Shown piece after piece: positions 35,160 to 44,785 of a stretch of 64,000 nt of DNA (positions within the stretch are counted from its first letter, which is position 1; each line of letters opens with the position of its first letter). The notes under the pieces were generated by a model. The model was not told the DNA's origin, ran no database searches, and worked only from the letters and a program-made list of their open reading frames with translations. Origin of the DNA: Paraspadella gotoi (taxonomy: Eukaryota > Chaetognatha); contig CM119268.1 in assembly GCA_051294375.1 (NCBI GenBank), forward strand, positions 9,042,721 to 9,106,720, read 5' to 3'. The translations under genes and the position numbers were made by a program.

Positions 35160-35349
35160 TCATTCCCCCTCAGTGACCAGCATGGGCGAAGAGTCGTCTT
35201 CCCTCAGCAAAGCCTCCACGTCGATGGCTTCGCTGGAGGACTCGACGCGCATCCTGGAGGACGGCTTGGCCCACTTCCCCCATCGGATCTTGTTAAGGAG
35301 TTTCTCCGTCGTCGAGTAAGGCGCTCTGCTCCGTGGAGGTCGAAGAATC
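35160..35349 (-). CDS. Last exon of the minus-strand gene
   Basis: Acceptor AACCCTCTTAG at 35,350. The phase-0 frame starts DSSTSTEQ and meets TAA at 35,293-35,295 in this copy. In the duplicate copy the indels differ and the frame continues into STTEKLLNKIRWGKW. Here that second frame runs to VEALLREDDSSPMLVTEGE and TGA (35,160-35,162), with GC-rich third positions throughout. The longer ending is therefore likely and the TAA is likely a frameshift product. Confidence 0.5.
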
Positions 35350-36528
35350 CTAAGAGGGTTGGTGGGGGTGGGGGGTAACTAAGAGGGTTGTGGGGCGTGG
35401 GGGGTAACTAAGAGGGTTGGTGGGGCGTGGGGGGTAATCGTTTGTGCCCCCGCTGTCATTTTACTGACCCTTTTCAATTGAATTGTGAGTGAATGAGTGA
35501 GAAAAAATGACGTCGTTTGTAGCGAAACTTAGACATTTTTTTTGTGATTTCGATTTTTTAACCGAATTTTTAAGGGGAAATGCATTAGACTCTTATTATT
35601 TGTCAAAACTCTGTATTGCATCTCTGCCTAGTGGTCAAGAGATGCGTCCTAACCGCGCTATAGTAACAATTTATGATGCAGCTACACTACACCGACTGCC
35701 ACAAATAGATATTTACTTTCTCTCTCCTTCCTCCATCTCCACCACGCCCACTCAACCACCACCGCCCACCCAATTCTCCTTACCCTCGACATCTTGCTCT
35801 TCAACGGAATATCCGACGTCGTCGTCGTCTGCTTCGTCGTCGCCATCGACGCCGTCATCGACGCCGCCGAGTCTCCGGCCGCGGCCACGCTGGAAGAGGA
35901 ATTTACAAAACCGGCGCCGGATTCGAAGGAATCCTTGGACGGTGTCTCGATGCTCCCGCGACTCGCGGCGTCGCCCATCGGAAGATCGAAGATGTCGACG
36001 CCGGGTTCGCCGACGGAGAAGTATGCTCGGCGTCGTCCCGCGGCGTCCATGGCGCCCGAGGCGGCGTCCATAGCGCCGTCGTCTCCGGCGTCAACGCCCG
36101 CGTCTCGGCGCCTCGACGGAGGCCTCTCAGAGCCGCGCGATTTGGCCATGTTGCGGAGGATCTTCCGCGTCTCGTCCAACTGGTCCACGATGTCCAAAGT
36201 CTCCGACGCCGCCTCCGGGAAGACTGCTGAAGTGTGCAACATCAACTCGTCGAGGCTGCTGAAGACCTCCTCGAGGTCAACGTCTGAGATCGGGCTCCCG
36301 CTGGGCCGAGGTGTGTCGTCCCTCTCGGTAGAGACGGGTGCCGCGGCGGATGCTGCGGTGGGTGCTGCGGCGGTTGCTGCGGGTGTTGCCGCAATTGAGG
36401 CGGTTTCTGTGCAGAGGTTGCTGTTGTTAGAGGAGTTTTTGAAGTCGAGGGAATTGACCGAAAAGTTGGCGGGAATCTGATGATGGAAAGAATAAAAAGT
36501 AAACGACGTTTTTAATCAACTTCTTTAA

Positions 36529-36601
<73 letters not shown>

Positions 36602-39600
36602 CTGTTTTCGTTCCTCGAAAATCTGTTGCCTTTGATGTTGTTGTTGCAACTTCTCCAACTGCTGCCTAACGAATTCATGTCCAGAGCAACAGTCCAAACT
36701 CCTGCATCGCTTCCGCGTGTAGACTTGCGTTTCTTGGTTCTTCGTTCCTCTTTCACCGACTCTTCCGCGGGGGGCGTTTTCCCTTTTACCGAGCCAGTCG
36801 TCTCGAGAATGCCATTCATCCAGAGAATCGACGCTGCCGCCGCCGCCTCCCCCGCCCCCGACAGCGCTCTGCTTTCCCTCCATCAACATCTTTCGAATCC
36901 TCGTCAATCTCCGCTTGGCCGCATCCGGCTCCAGATCCTCGTCGGCGAGCATCTCGAGGATCAGCATCTCCACCATTTTCAGCATCATCTTGCAGTCGCG
37001 TTCCTCCTGCGCTCCGCCGCTGCTCCGTCGCTGCTTTTCTGCTCCTGTTGTTCTCCCTGCTCTTCTATCTTCTTCTCTTCCTCTCTCCTCCCTTCTCTCC
37101 CTCTCTTCCTCTCTCTCCCTCCTCTCCCTCTCTTCTCTCTCTCCCTCCTCTCCTCTCTTCCTCTCTCTCCCTCCTCTCCCCTCTCTTCCTTCCACTCCCT
37201 CTACTCCGCCGAGACTCTCCGGAGGCGACCCTCGTCTTCAAACCTCTCGTCGTCCTTTTCGTCGTCGTTTTCATCCGCTGTCTCCCGAAGCGCCCTCGCG
37301 GCTTCGAGCGCTCTCATCGCCTCGAACGCCGTCAGCGATTTCGTCGTCTTCCTATTCTCGTCGTCGTCGTCGACGTCATCTCTATCGTCGTTGTCGTAGT
37401 CTTCGACAGAGTTTATTCGGGCATCAATCATTTCCGCGAAATCCTTCAACGCGCGCGGAAGTTGTTGTGTGTCTTGTCGAGATTTCTTGCGGGCAGCGTA
37501 CACTTCTTCGTGAATAAAAGAGAGATCGTCAATGTCTCGGTTGCACATTGTATTACTATTAATAATTAAGTTAATTCTCACCTAAGTCAGATTTAATGCT
37601 ACGGCCGCCCTTCCGTTGACAATCCGTTTCGTTCCATCCTCTCCTACGATCGTCATCAACCTCCTCTTCCTCTTCCTCGTCGCCAGCCTCGTTTCGAGTT
37701 TCCAACCAATCGAATCCGCCAACGAGGGCCGCCATTTTGCTTCGTCGTTGCGAGCTTTCACTCGACGAATGAGATACTCTCCCTCCTTTTATAGTGATTC
37801 TTCTTCCTCCTCTTCCTCTTTCTTCCCTTTCCTCTCTGCTACTCCCTCTTTCTTCTCTCTCAACCTTTCTCCCTCGTCCCCATCTTTCTCCAACCCTAAC
37901 TTCCCCTTCTCCCCCTCTCGTCCCCTTGCTCCGCCCTCTTTCGAACCTTCCGTCGCACGAGGGGCATCTTCCCCGCGCCAGCGATCCTTTGTCCGACGTC
38001 GGGTATCTCGACGGCAGAGAGATTGCCCGCTCGAGGCCTCGATGAGGCGTCGGGCCACCTCGGGAGGACGACGCCCTCCGCGCCGCTCCGCCGCCTTCCC
38101 CAAAAAACGTCCACCCTTTCCCGCGCGGCGACGACGAAGCCGACAACGGCTTTTCCGGCGCCAGATGAGCCCAGGGCGCCCCCCAATGACTTCGCGGCGA
38201 CGGCGCCTCTTCCGTCGACGTGGAAGCGTGTCGGCTGCGGCGCTGATGCGGAACGGACGAGGCTCGGATCGGCGGCTTCGGCTGCGGCGCCGACAACGTC
38301 CAATTTTCCTTTCCCGCCATCTCTCGACCGGATTTCGAATTTCTCCGCCCGCGATGCCAGCGCCCCCAACGCGACGTCTCCCTCGTCATCGTCTCTTCAT
38401 CCAACTCCTCGTCCACGGGTTCCGTCATTTCCGACTTGGAGAAGAGCGCTTTAATTTCCTCGTCGTCGTCATCCTCGTAATCGTCGTCGTTATCGTCGTT
38501 GACAATGTCCTCGTGATTGTCCTTGTAGTCGTTGTTGTCATTTTCGTTGTGGTCTTCGTTGTCGTCGGTCTCGTCCTCCGTTAATGGCGTCGACGTGAGA
38601 GAAGCGGAGATCATTTCGTCGTCGTCTTCTTCGAAGCTGTCGTCAATTTCATCTCTGTTAGGTTGGATCGAACATTGGAGTTTTGTATAAGTATATTTAT
38701 TAAAATCATTTTTAAAAGGTTGTAATGTTTAATTGTTAATTTTTTTAAATAAAAACTATAACAAACTTACTATTTTTTAATTTTTATAATTTTTATGATT
38801 CACTTTGTCGGTCCATCGGTCCACCACCCCAATCTTCTCGGGCATTCACTTTATATAATGTCAGAACATCGAATTATGATAAATTATGCAAAAAAATGAT
38901 GTCCGTCCGACCGTCTGTCTGTCCGTCTGTCCGTCTGTCCATCAGTTTGTCCATCCATCCGTCCATCCCAATTTACAAAAAACACAAATTACTTGTGATT
39001 TGAATGATGGATTAGAATGAAATTTTGTGTGTGGGTAGGAAAGTGTGTGATTGAGCTGGAAATAAAGTTTCGATGGAATCGTCCAAGTGGAAATGAGTGA
39101 AAATAGAAAAAACAAACAATCTATTTCACTTTTTGATTATGCTTTTTTATTTTATATTAATTATCAATTCTAGCTACATTAATTAATTATTAATAAATAA
39201 GTTATTAATTAATTATTAATTATTTGTAATTTATTAATTAATTAATTTTGTAAGCGAGATTGTTGTTTTGTGATTGAGAGGCGAGACAAAGTGGAAAACG
39301 ATTTTGCCACGAATTAAAAAAATTAATATTAATTAACTAATTAATTAATTAATTATCTGATCAGCTGCTTACCGCTAATGATCGTGAGCAGATCAGGCAT
39401 TGTTTGCTCAAACTTGTTTATACTATATTAAATATAACAATAAAAAATATAGTGAAACAAGTAATTTTACAACTTTTATACAAAAAATTAAATATTTTAT
39501 TTTCATAAACGATCCGACTTACTCTTTCTTCGCCGGAATATCTCTTCGTTTTGACCCATCGCCGGTCGCGACCCTCGACCCGACGCCGGCATCCACCTTC

Positions 39601-40184
39601 CCATCGGCGACAACGACGCCGCCCGATTTAACCGACGCCGCCCTCCCGCCCGCGACGTCGTCGTAGAGTCCGATGGCGCCGTTTGACGCCGCTTTCGTCG
39701 GCGGCGGTCGGTGACGAGTCTCGGCGCGCCCCGTGGCGGAGGAAGAAAGGGGATGGGGTATTTGATCTGGGTTTGAATGGCGGATGGGAATTGATGAAAG
39801 ATAAGTTAATTGAAAAAAGTAGTTTATGTGGGAAATGGCGGTATTTAGATGGCATATATATATGAAATTGGTACCACCATTATAAAAATTATATATATAT
39901 AAAATTATATATAATAAATTCAAACTTAAAGCTTATAAACTTGGTCTCCTCTTTTTCAATATTTCTCGTCTGCATTGATTGTTTAATTTTTTTGTTTTAC
40001 GAAACGTGATTTTTTTTTTTTTCATCTCTGATCTACATTCTGTTCTGAGTCCTGAGAAACACAAACCTCGTTCTTTGTGAAACGCTGTCACATCTTTGGC
40101 GTGGCCATCTCTTTTTCTCTTCATCCTTTGCTCATCTTTGAAATCGTCGTCGTTGTCGTCGTCGTCGTCTTCGAAGAGCTTTAA
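35160..40184 (-). CDS. Multi-exon gene for an acidic, helix-rich protein (~1,000 residues), unknown
   Basis: Seven exons on the complement join in phase: 40,184-40,067; 39,766-39,523; 38,654-37,582; 37,505-37,205; 37,056-36,602; 36,476-35,784; 35,349-35,160. Intron phases agree at every junction except one, which agrees after removing one G that the duplicate copy lacks. The N-terminal half is disordered and acidic (runs of Asp/Glu/Asn), partly encoded by (GAC)n. The C-terminal half has amphipathic stretches such as LPRALKDFAEMIDARI, MLKMVEMLILEMLADEDLEP and DVDLEEVFSSLDELML, suggesting coiled-coil or helical packing. No domain or signal peptide is recognised. Introns hold the dispersed repeats. 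The true start may lie further upstream. The assembly is mine and needs transcript support. Confidence 0.5.
35350..35445 (-). repeat. Tandem repeat carrying repeated 3' splice sites
   Basis: A ~32-bp unit (on plus: TAACTAAGAGGGTTGGTGGGG and G-runs) is present about three times at the end of the last intron. On the transcript strand every unit ends in CCAACCCTCTTAG, so three equivalent acceptors lie ~32 bp apart. The plus strand is G-rich enough for a G-quadruplex. Copy 1 has the same arrangement at 25,165-25,250. Confidence 0.6.
35784..36476 (-). CDS. Exon 6 of the minus-strand gene
   Basis: 693 nt, 231 codons, phase 0 at both ends. The acceptor is TTCTTTCCATCATCAG and the donor is TCGAGG|GTAAGG. 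It encodes an Asn/Ser then Ala/Thr/Pro-rich start, then LEEVFSSLDELMLHTSAVF and ILRNMAKSRG, then Ala/Met/Ser-rich sequence ending LKSKMSR. This is the best-supported exon: strong splice sites, an open frame of 231 codons and coding-like third-base composition. Confidence 0.6.
36477..36601 (-). other. 125-nt intron made largely of (GA)n, GC-AG type
   Basis: The exon ends AACGAAAACAG and the intron starts GCGAGAGA. A (GA)~32 run follows directly, then about 55 nt to the acceptor TTCCATCATCAG. The exons on both sides are phase 0, which supports the pair. The duplicate intron (26,289-26,410) also starts GC and has an interrupted GA run. Confidence 0.45.
36602..37056 (-). CDS. Exon 5 of the minus-strand gene
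   Basis: 455 nt (two bases plus 151 codons). It begins RTTGAEKQRRSS and contains MLKMVEMLILEMLADEDLEP, a Gly run from GGC triplets, SVDSLDEWHSR and a Gln-rich end, EFVRQQLEKLQQQHQRQQI. The acceptor is GATAGAAGAGCAG after a purine-rich, not pyrimidine-rich, tract, which is unusual. Confidence 0.5.
37205..37505 (-). CDS. Exon 4 of the minus-strand gene
   Basis: 301 nt. Acceptor TTTTATTCACGAAG, donor CGGCGGA|GTAGAG. It encodes EVYAARKKSRQDTQQLPRAL, an acidic run DNDDRDDVDDDDE, and LTAFEAMRALEAARALRET. One extra G in GAGGGTCGCC compared with copy 1 shifts the frame near the 3' end. Without it the exon ends in phase 1 and joins exon 5 in frame. Confidence 0.5.
37582..38654 (-). CDS. Exon 3 of the minus-strand gene, acidic and low-complexity
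   Basis: 1,073 nt, open for 357 codons between a CCTAACAG acceptor and a TTAG|GTGAGA donor. It starts with DEIDDSFEEDDDE and a long Asp/Asn/Glu stretch, passes through EEIKALFSKSEMTEPVDEEL, then Ser/Arg/Gly-rich sequence, and ends with MAALVGGFDWLETRNEAG and an acidic tail. The opposite-strand Val/Arg-rich frame of 322 codons is its shadow. The middle 500 nt is GC-rich and a second frame is also open there, so an undetected frameshift is possible. Confidence 0.5.
37733..37793 (-). promoter_or_regulatory. Possible internal promoter and start codon
   Basis: On the complement, TATAAAAGG (37,793-37,785) is followed by TCATTC (37,772-37,767) and then AAAATGGCGGCC with ATG at 37,735-37,733, a YY1-like start context. 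The ATG is in frame with exon 3. A shorter protein starting MAALVGGFDW is therefore possible. TATA-initiator spacing (23 nt) is short. In the duplicate the TATA reads CATAAAAGG. Confidence 0.35.
38655..39522 (-). repeat. Intron occupied by GTCC-centred repeat and (TTAA)n
   Basis: On the plus strand 38,795-39,125 holds CACTTTGTCGGTCC, CAGAACATCGAATTATG, (GTCY)n and GGTAGGAAAGTGTGTGATTG. TTAATTAA arrays follow to about 39,355 and CATTGTTTGCTCAAACTTG at 39,398. The repeat lies antisense to the host gene. The bounding donor is AAAGA|GTAAGT. Confidence 0.65.
39523..39766 (-). CDS. Exon 2 of the minus-strand gene
   Basis: 244 nt (two bases, 80 codons, two bases). Acceptor CATTCAAACCCAG, donor AAAGA|GTAAGT (perfect). 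The frame contains AASNGAIGLYDDVAGGRAAS and GSRVATGDGSKRRDIPAKK. The phase-2 end joins exon 3 exactly (GA + A). Confidence 0.5.
40067..40184 (-). CDS. Exon 1 or an upstream exon of the minus-strand gene (provisional)
   Basis: 118 nt reading LKLFEDDDDDNDDDFKDEQR, then MKRKRDGHAKDVTAFHKER and a CGAG|GTTTGT donor, ending in phase 1 as exon 2 requires. The donor is weaker than consensus and the acceptor (ATATAGAAAG) is poor. Translation might instead start at the ATG at 40,124. Confidence 0.3.
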
Positions 40185-40474
40185 CTTTCTATATAGTTAT
40201 CGCCGCTTATGTCTTTGCAAGCAGAGAGATTTGATTCTTCCGGCTTTTGACGCTTTCCAACGCGCTAACTCTAATTTTTAAAAACTTATTTTTTGGAGGG
40301 CGTGAATTAATTTTACCCAATTTATTAGAGTCTTCGTTGGCAATCTTATTCGAAATTGTAAGATGAATATAGAAGTTAAAAAAATATATATTTTTCCCGA
40401 AGGAACTCAAGGAGCAAGAGAATAAAAGAAGAAAATAAAAATAAAAGAAAAAAAAGAAATTCCGTTAAGAACGT

Positions 40475-40590
40475 TTTTTCTTTCTTTCTTTCTCTTTCTT
40501 TATTTTTTTTTTCTTTCTTTCCCTTTCTCTGCCCGCAGAAGAAGCCGAGAAGCAGGAATGGGCGCAGCTCCGACTCGATGGCCAACTGAT
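40475..40590 (+). CDS. Possible plus-strand terminal exon after a strong acceptor
   Basis: About 60 nt of CTTT/T-rich sequence ends in CTGCCCGCAG (AG at 40,537-40,538). One frame then reads KKPRSRNGRSSDSMAN and stops at TGA TAA TAA. Another frame stays open slightly longer (EAEKQEWAQLRLDGQLIIN). A poly(A)-like AATAAA overlaps the stops. The acceptor is strong but the upstream exon is not found. Confidence 0.25.
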
Positions 40591-41093
40591 AATAAATCTA
40601 ATGTTTGCCAGGATTTTTTCTCCCTAATGAAATTAATTGCGATTCATTGAAAGATTTACTCAGGAGACTTTCTTTCTGAAAGCTGCCTCCGTTGCTCTCT
40701 TTCTCTCTCGCTCTCCATCTCGCTCCTCTTTACTTTCCTTTTCTTCCGCTTTTCTTTATTTTCTCCTTCTTCCTTCCGCGATAGTAAATTAAATGCCATG
40801 TTCATTTGATCTGGTTAATATTTTAAAAATATTCTCCGCGTACGTTTTTAATTTTTTGCTATTTCTTAATTTTACCAATTACTCCTTTTCTTGTCTCTTC
40901 TAGTTTAACTTTAAGCTTTACCTTTTTCCCCCTCGATTTCCTTTCGCTAACCGCTACCTTTCTCTGCAATTCTGTCTTTTCAACTTTCTCGCTTCATTTG
41001 CAATTTGCAACAGTTTAGCGTGTCTCGCTGTATTCAAATGAATGACTGACTCCTTCTCTCTTTCCCTCTTTCCCGTTTCTCGGAGAGCATTTC

Positions 41094-41218
41094 TCTCTCT
41101 CTCTCTTTCTTTTCTCTTTCTCTCTGTAGCTCTCTTCTCTCACATCTTCTCTTCTCTCTCTCCTCTCTCTCTCTCTTCTCTCTCTCTCTTTCCTTTCTCT
41201 CCTCTCCTCTCTCTCTCT

Positions 41219-41253
<35 letters not shown>

Positions 41254-41254
41254 A

Positions 41255-41287
<33 letters not shown>
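41094..41287. repeat. Interrupted (CT)n block, ~190 bp
   Basis: CT runs separated by CTTCT/CCTCT. The block leads directly into the acceptor-like CTTGATCCTCAAAG at 41,308. Confidence 0.9.
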
Positions 41288-41292
<5 letters not shown>

Positions 41293-41308
41293 CTTGATCC
41301 TCAAAGTG

Positions 41309-41360
41309 AGGTCACAGCTATCAAGAATGAGGTCGACGATTCCATAGTATCGCAGGTCAA
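41309..41360 (+). CDS. Possible small exon downstream of a (CT)n polypyrimidine tract
   Basis: After CTTGATCCTCAAAG the frame EVTAIKNEVDDSIVSQ is open to CGCAG|GTCAAG at about 41,359. Length and splice motifs suit a small internal exon, but the donor is only fair. Confidence 0.22.
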
Positions 41361-41624
41361 GAGTTTCCAAGGTCGTGAGACTTGAACCTGAGGTTCAACG
41401 AAGTAAGTTGATCGTTTATGGCATCGAAATCAGGGATTGCGGTGCGGACGGCAACATGGCGTACAAGAAAGGATGGCATCGTGGGCGGAAGCGTTTAATG
41501 CAAGTTAAAACAAGTTAATAATAGTTTTAAGAATTATTCACGTTACATGAAAGTAGGAATTGTACTACATAGTAACGGCAACGCAATAGCGACAGGAACG
41601 TAAAATTAAAAGCTAGGACGATAA

Positions 41625-41857
41625 CATGGAGCGAGATGCAGATGGTAACTCGGAATCAAAGGCTTCCATTGCAGCGCAAACGGGAAACGTGGGATCAAAT
41701 ACAGGGACTCAAGGGTCGACGTGAATCTGGCACCGGAGATGGAAAAGCGAAATGGGATCCGGAATCGAAATCAAATCCCAAAATTGCGAAAATTGCGCGG
41801 AGGCAAAAGAAAAGAAAATGCGAAGAAGACTCGTGTTCAAATGTACTAATGTATTAA
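41625..41857 (+). CDS. Possible coding or retroelement fragment with one frameshift
   Basis: ATG at 41,625 starts MERDADGNSESKASIAAQTG and stops after 32 codons. An overlapping frame continues with RRESGTGDGKAKWDPESKSN and ends in a Lys/Arg-rich tail and stop at 41,857. Composition is balanced and non-repetitive. A single indel would join the two. No family is recognised. Confidence 0.25.
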
Positions 41858-42132
41858 TGTATGTATTAATGTAGTACATATAGGGTTTCTATGTGATACT
41901 ATGGCAAGTTTTTTAATTCAATAGAGTTATTAAGTTTTGTGTGGTATGTAAGCAAAAACGATCCGCTTGGTTTGGACCCTTTTTTATAATTTTTTTTTCC
42001 TCTTTTTTTTTTTTTTTTTTGGACACTGAAAGAAGGAAAAAAAAAAGTCAGGAACTCATTTCATCTCCATCAAAAGAAAAAGTCAGGAGGAAAAAAAAAA
42101 GAAGTGATAAATTGACCATACGCCTTGCCACA

Positions 42133-42526
42133 TGAATGTCGTCGTCGTCCTTCGTTCCCCCTTCGTCATCGTCGTCGTCGTCGTCGTCTTCCCGGTGGTT
42201 TTCATCGTCGTCGTCGTCGTCGTCGACGACATTCAGATCTCGAATAGGAGATGGGGTTAAGACTCTCCGTTTCAGCGGAATTTCTGAGGAAATCCCACAA
42301 AATTGAACAATTTTTTTGAGTCTATTGTAATTTTTATTTCGTGGCCGGAAAACTGAGCGATTCGTAGGTCGAATTGTTCCAGTTTAAAGTTACACGTTGA
42401 ATTTTTAGAAGTGTTTTGAAATAAGAAACAGACTGTCAATAAGTTTAGGATAACTTATGAATTTTGTTCATTTTCTGTAAATATTTACCACTTGTTTCAG
42501 TTCGCGACGTGAATGAAGTGCATTTT

Positions 42527-42557
<31 letters not shown>

Positions 42558-42569
42558 TCTCTCATCTCA

Positions 42570-42600
<31 letters not shown>

Positions 42601-42625
42601 ATCTCTCTTTCTGCTCTCTCTCTCG
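42133..42625. repeat. (CGT)n and (CT)n arrays
   Basis: CGT/CGTCGTC arrays at 42,133-42,232, then unremarkable sequence, then interrupted (CT)n at 42,530-42,625. Confidence 0.85.
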
Positions 42626-43055
42626 GAGAATACGCATGACTCGTCGGCCACCCGGAAATGATCATGTGCGCTGAGAGTCCTTAAATGTTAACGTCGCTTT
42701 TTGTAGAGTTGTTGTAGAGTTGTAGAGTATTTAGTGTGTAGTATATCCTATATACTATATAGTTTGTAGGTTCACCTGATTTTCCGCGAGAGTGACACAC
42801 GTCCCCACGTGACCGCTAATTGTTGTTAACAATTGTTGACATCATAGTCCCGACCCCAATTTTAACGAGGACCGAAAATCGTCCTTGTCTCTCACCACCA
42901 ACGCTGTCGTAAACTTCAACGCTTAAGCATAAAATATTAGTTTATTAATAATTTTTACTATTTTTCACTTTGTCCTTGAATTTCGTCCTACAATCCTTTA
43001 TTAATCCTCCTTGCGTCGACAGGAAAGAAAAAAAAAACGAAACTCGCATAATTTC
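42626..43055. other. No gene seen before the gap
   Basis: Contains a GTAGAGTTGTTGTAGAGTTG short repeat and an AGTATAT/ATATACT inverted pair near 42,740. No supported coding frame. Confidence 0.5.
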
Positions 43056-43308
43056 NNNNNNNNNNNNNNNNNNNNNNNNNNNNNNNNNNNNNNNNNNNNN
43101 NNNNNNNNNNNNNNNNNNNNNNNNNNNNNNNNNNNNNNNNNNNNNNNNNNNNNNNNNNNNNNNNNNNNNNNNNNNNNNNNNNNNNNNNNNNNNNNNNNNN
43201 NNNNNNNNNNNNNNNNNNNNNNNNNNNNNNNNNNNNNNNNNNNNNNNNNNNNNNNNNNNNNNNNNNNNNNNNNNNNNNNNNNNNNNNNNNNNNNNNNNNN
43301 NNNNNNNN
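43056..43308. other. Assembly gap (253 N)
   Basis: A run of N whose right edge is (CTTT)n. Confidence 1.
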
Positions 43309-43450
43309 TTCTTTCTTCTTTCTTTTTTTCTCTCTCTCTGTCTTTCTTTCTTTCTTTCCTTCTTTTTTCTTTCTTTCTATCTTTCTTTCTTTTTTTCTTT
43401 CTTTCTTTTTTTTCTCTCTCTCTATCTCTTTCTCTCTATCTCTCTCTCTC
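43309..43450. repeat. (CTTT)n and (CT)n
   Basis: Imperfect CTTT repeats pass into (CT)n. Leu/Phe/Ser frames here are artefacts. Confidence 0.9.
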
Positions 43451-44028
43451 GCGGGCTTTTTAGCGAATATTGATTACGAGTAAAACAAAACAGTCTGGAA
43501 AGAAAGTTGAAGACGTTTTAAAAGGCATCGTTTTGCATATTTTTAGTTCATTTTGGAAAGTAACTAATTTACTTATATATTTAAAAGAACTACAAACTTT
43601 TTAATTATTGTCATTACTTTCATAATTAGGTATTTACTGGGAGTTAATAAACTTGACTCAGATTGATTGATTGATTGAAAACAGGCAAGCTATGTTATTA
43701 TTAACCCACCGTTGACAATTACATGTCAAAAGTCAGGGGTAAAATAGCATAACTTCCATATTCAATTTATACCAATTTCATTAGAACTATACTTACATAT
43801 AACTAAATCTGTTCATGTTAAAGATAGTAATATTGCGGACATACCATTACCATTTTCCGTCGTCAGGTTTTAATTTTTTATTACATTCCATTTCAAATCA
43901 TTCAATTATAAAATAAAGGAAGTTTCAGATGGAAAGAGAAAAAGGCTTTCAACCTTTGGGTTCACCGATTTTCCCAATTAAAATGCAAATTGAGATAGAT
44001 AGGGGAGTGGGGGAAGAGAGAGAGAGAG

Positions 44029-44275
44029 NNNNNNNNNNNNNNNNNNNNNNNNNNNNNNNNNNNNNNNNNNNNNNNNNNNNNNNNNNNNNNNNNNNNNNNN
44101 NNNNNNNNNNNNNNNNNNNNNNNNNNNNNNNNNNNNNNNNNNNNNNNNNNNNNNNNNNNNNNNNNNNNNNNNNNNNNNNNNNNNNNNNNNNNNNNNNNNN
44201 NNNNNNNNNNNNNNNNNNNNNNNNNNNNNNNNNNNNNNNNNNNNNNNNNNNNNNNNNNNNNNNNNNNNNNNNNNN
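44029..44275. other. Assembly gap (247 N) after (GA)n
   Basis: A run of N entered through a short GA repeat. Confidence 1.
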
Positions 44276-44466
44276 TGGTCACAAATTTTCGTTTTTGTTG
44301 TTTAAAATTAAAGAGTTGCAAACTCGACTCGTAAATTTCTTATACATTTTTATTAATTGCGTCTGGCTAAAAAAGACAGCCTGTCACGAAATAATCTTTT
44401 TTAGTCTATGAGCCTTGCCAAAAGGATGTCCCCATTTTGCCAAAAACGAAGCAACAGGAAGAAGAT

Positions 44467-44564
<98 letters not shown>
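44467..44564. repeat. (GAAA)n microsatellite, ~24 units
   Basis: Pure AAAG tetranucleotide array, one of the longest uninterrupted arrays in the window. Confidence 0.98.
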
Positions 44565-44565
<1 letters not shown>

Positions 44566-44785
44566 GGAAAGAAAGAAAAAAATAAAGACAGAAAAAAAAG
44601 AAAAGTTTTTTCTGATTTTTTCCATTTTAACACAAGACAGGTTTGTAGTAATTTTAGTTTATATATATAAAAATATTTGGGTTAAATAATAATTTAAAAT
44701 TCGCGTTCTATTGAATGGTAACTTTAAATTCCCGTGTCAAACCGGAGGCTCAATCTGTCAGACGCCTGATTAGGAGCGGAGACAG

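Larger units (their letters stand above)
27678..37862 (+). repeat. ~10.2-kb tandem unit, copy 2
   Basis: Direct repeat of 17,718-27,668. It starts near GAGGAGAAGTGGG and ends near CCTCTTTCTTCTCTCTC, after which unique sequence continues the minus-strand gene. It contains a 62-N gap and retains the intact 186-codon frame. Confidence 0.9.

Noticed and set aside
35174-35315. Plus-strand exon MGEESSSLSKASTSM with pyrimidine-rich acceptor and GTAAGG donor
   Set aside because: Splice motifs are good, but the duplicate copy has no GT-AAG at that place, and the minus-strand last exon explains the open frame and the GC-rich third positions better.
37616-38584. 322-codon plus-strand frame ending in poly-Val
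   Set aside because: Antisense of the acidic exon on the minus strand; its Val/Phe runs are complements of Asp/Glu codons, and the minus-strand reading has phase-matched splice sites.
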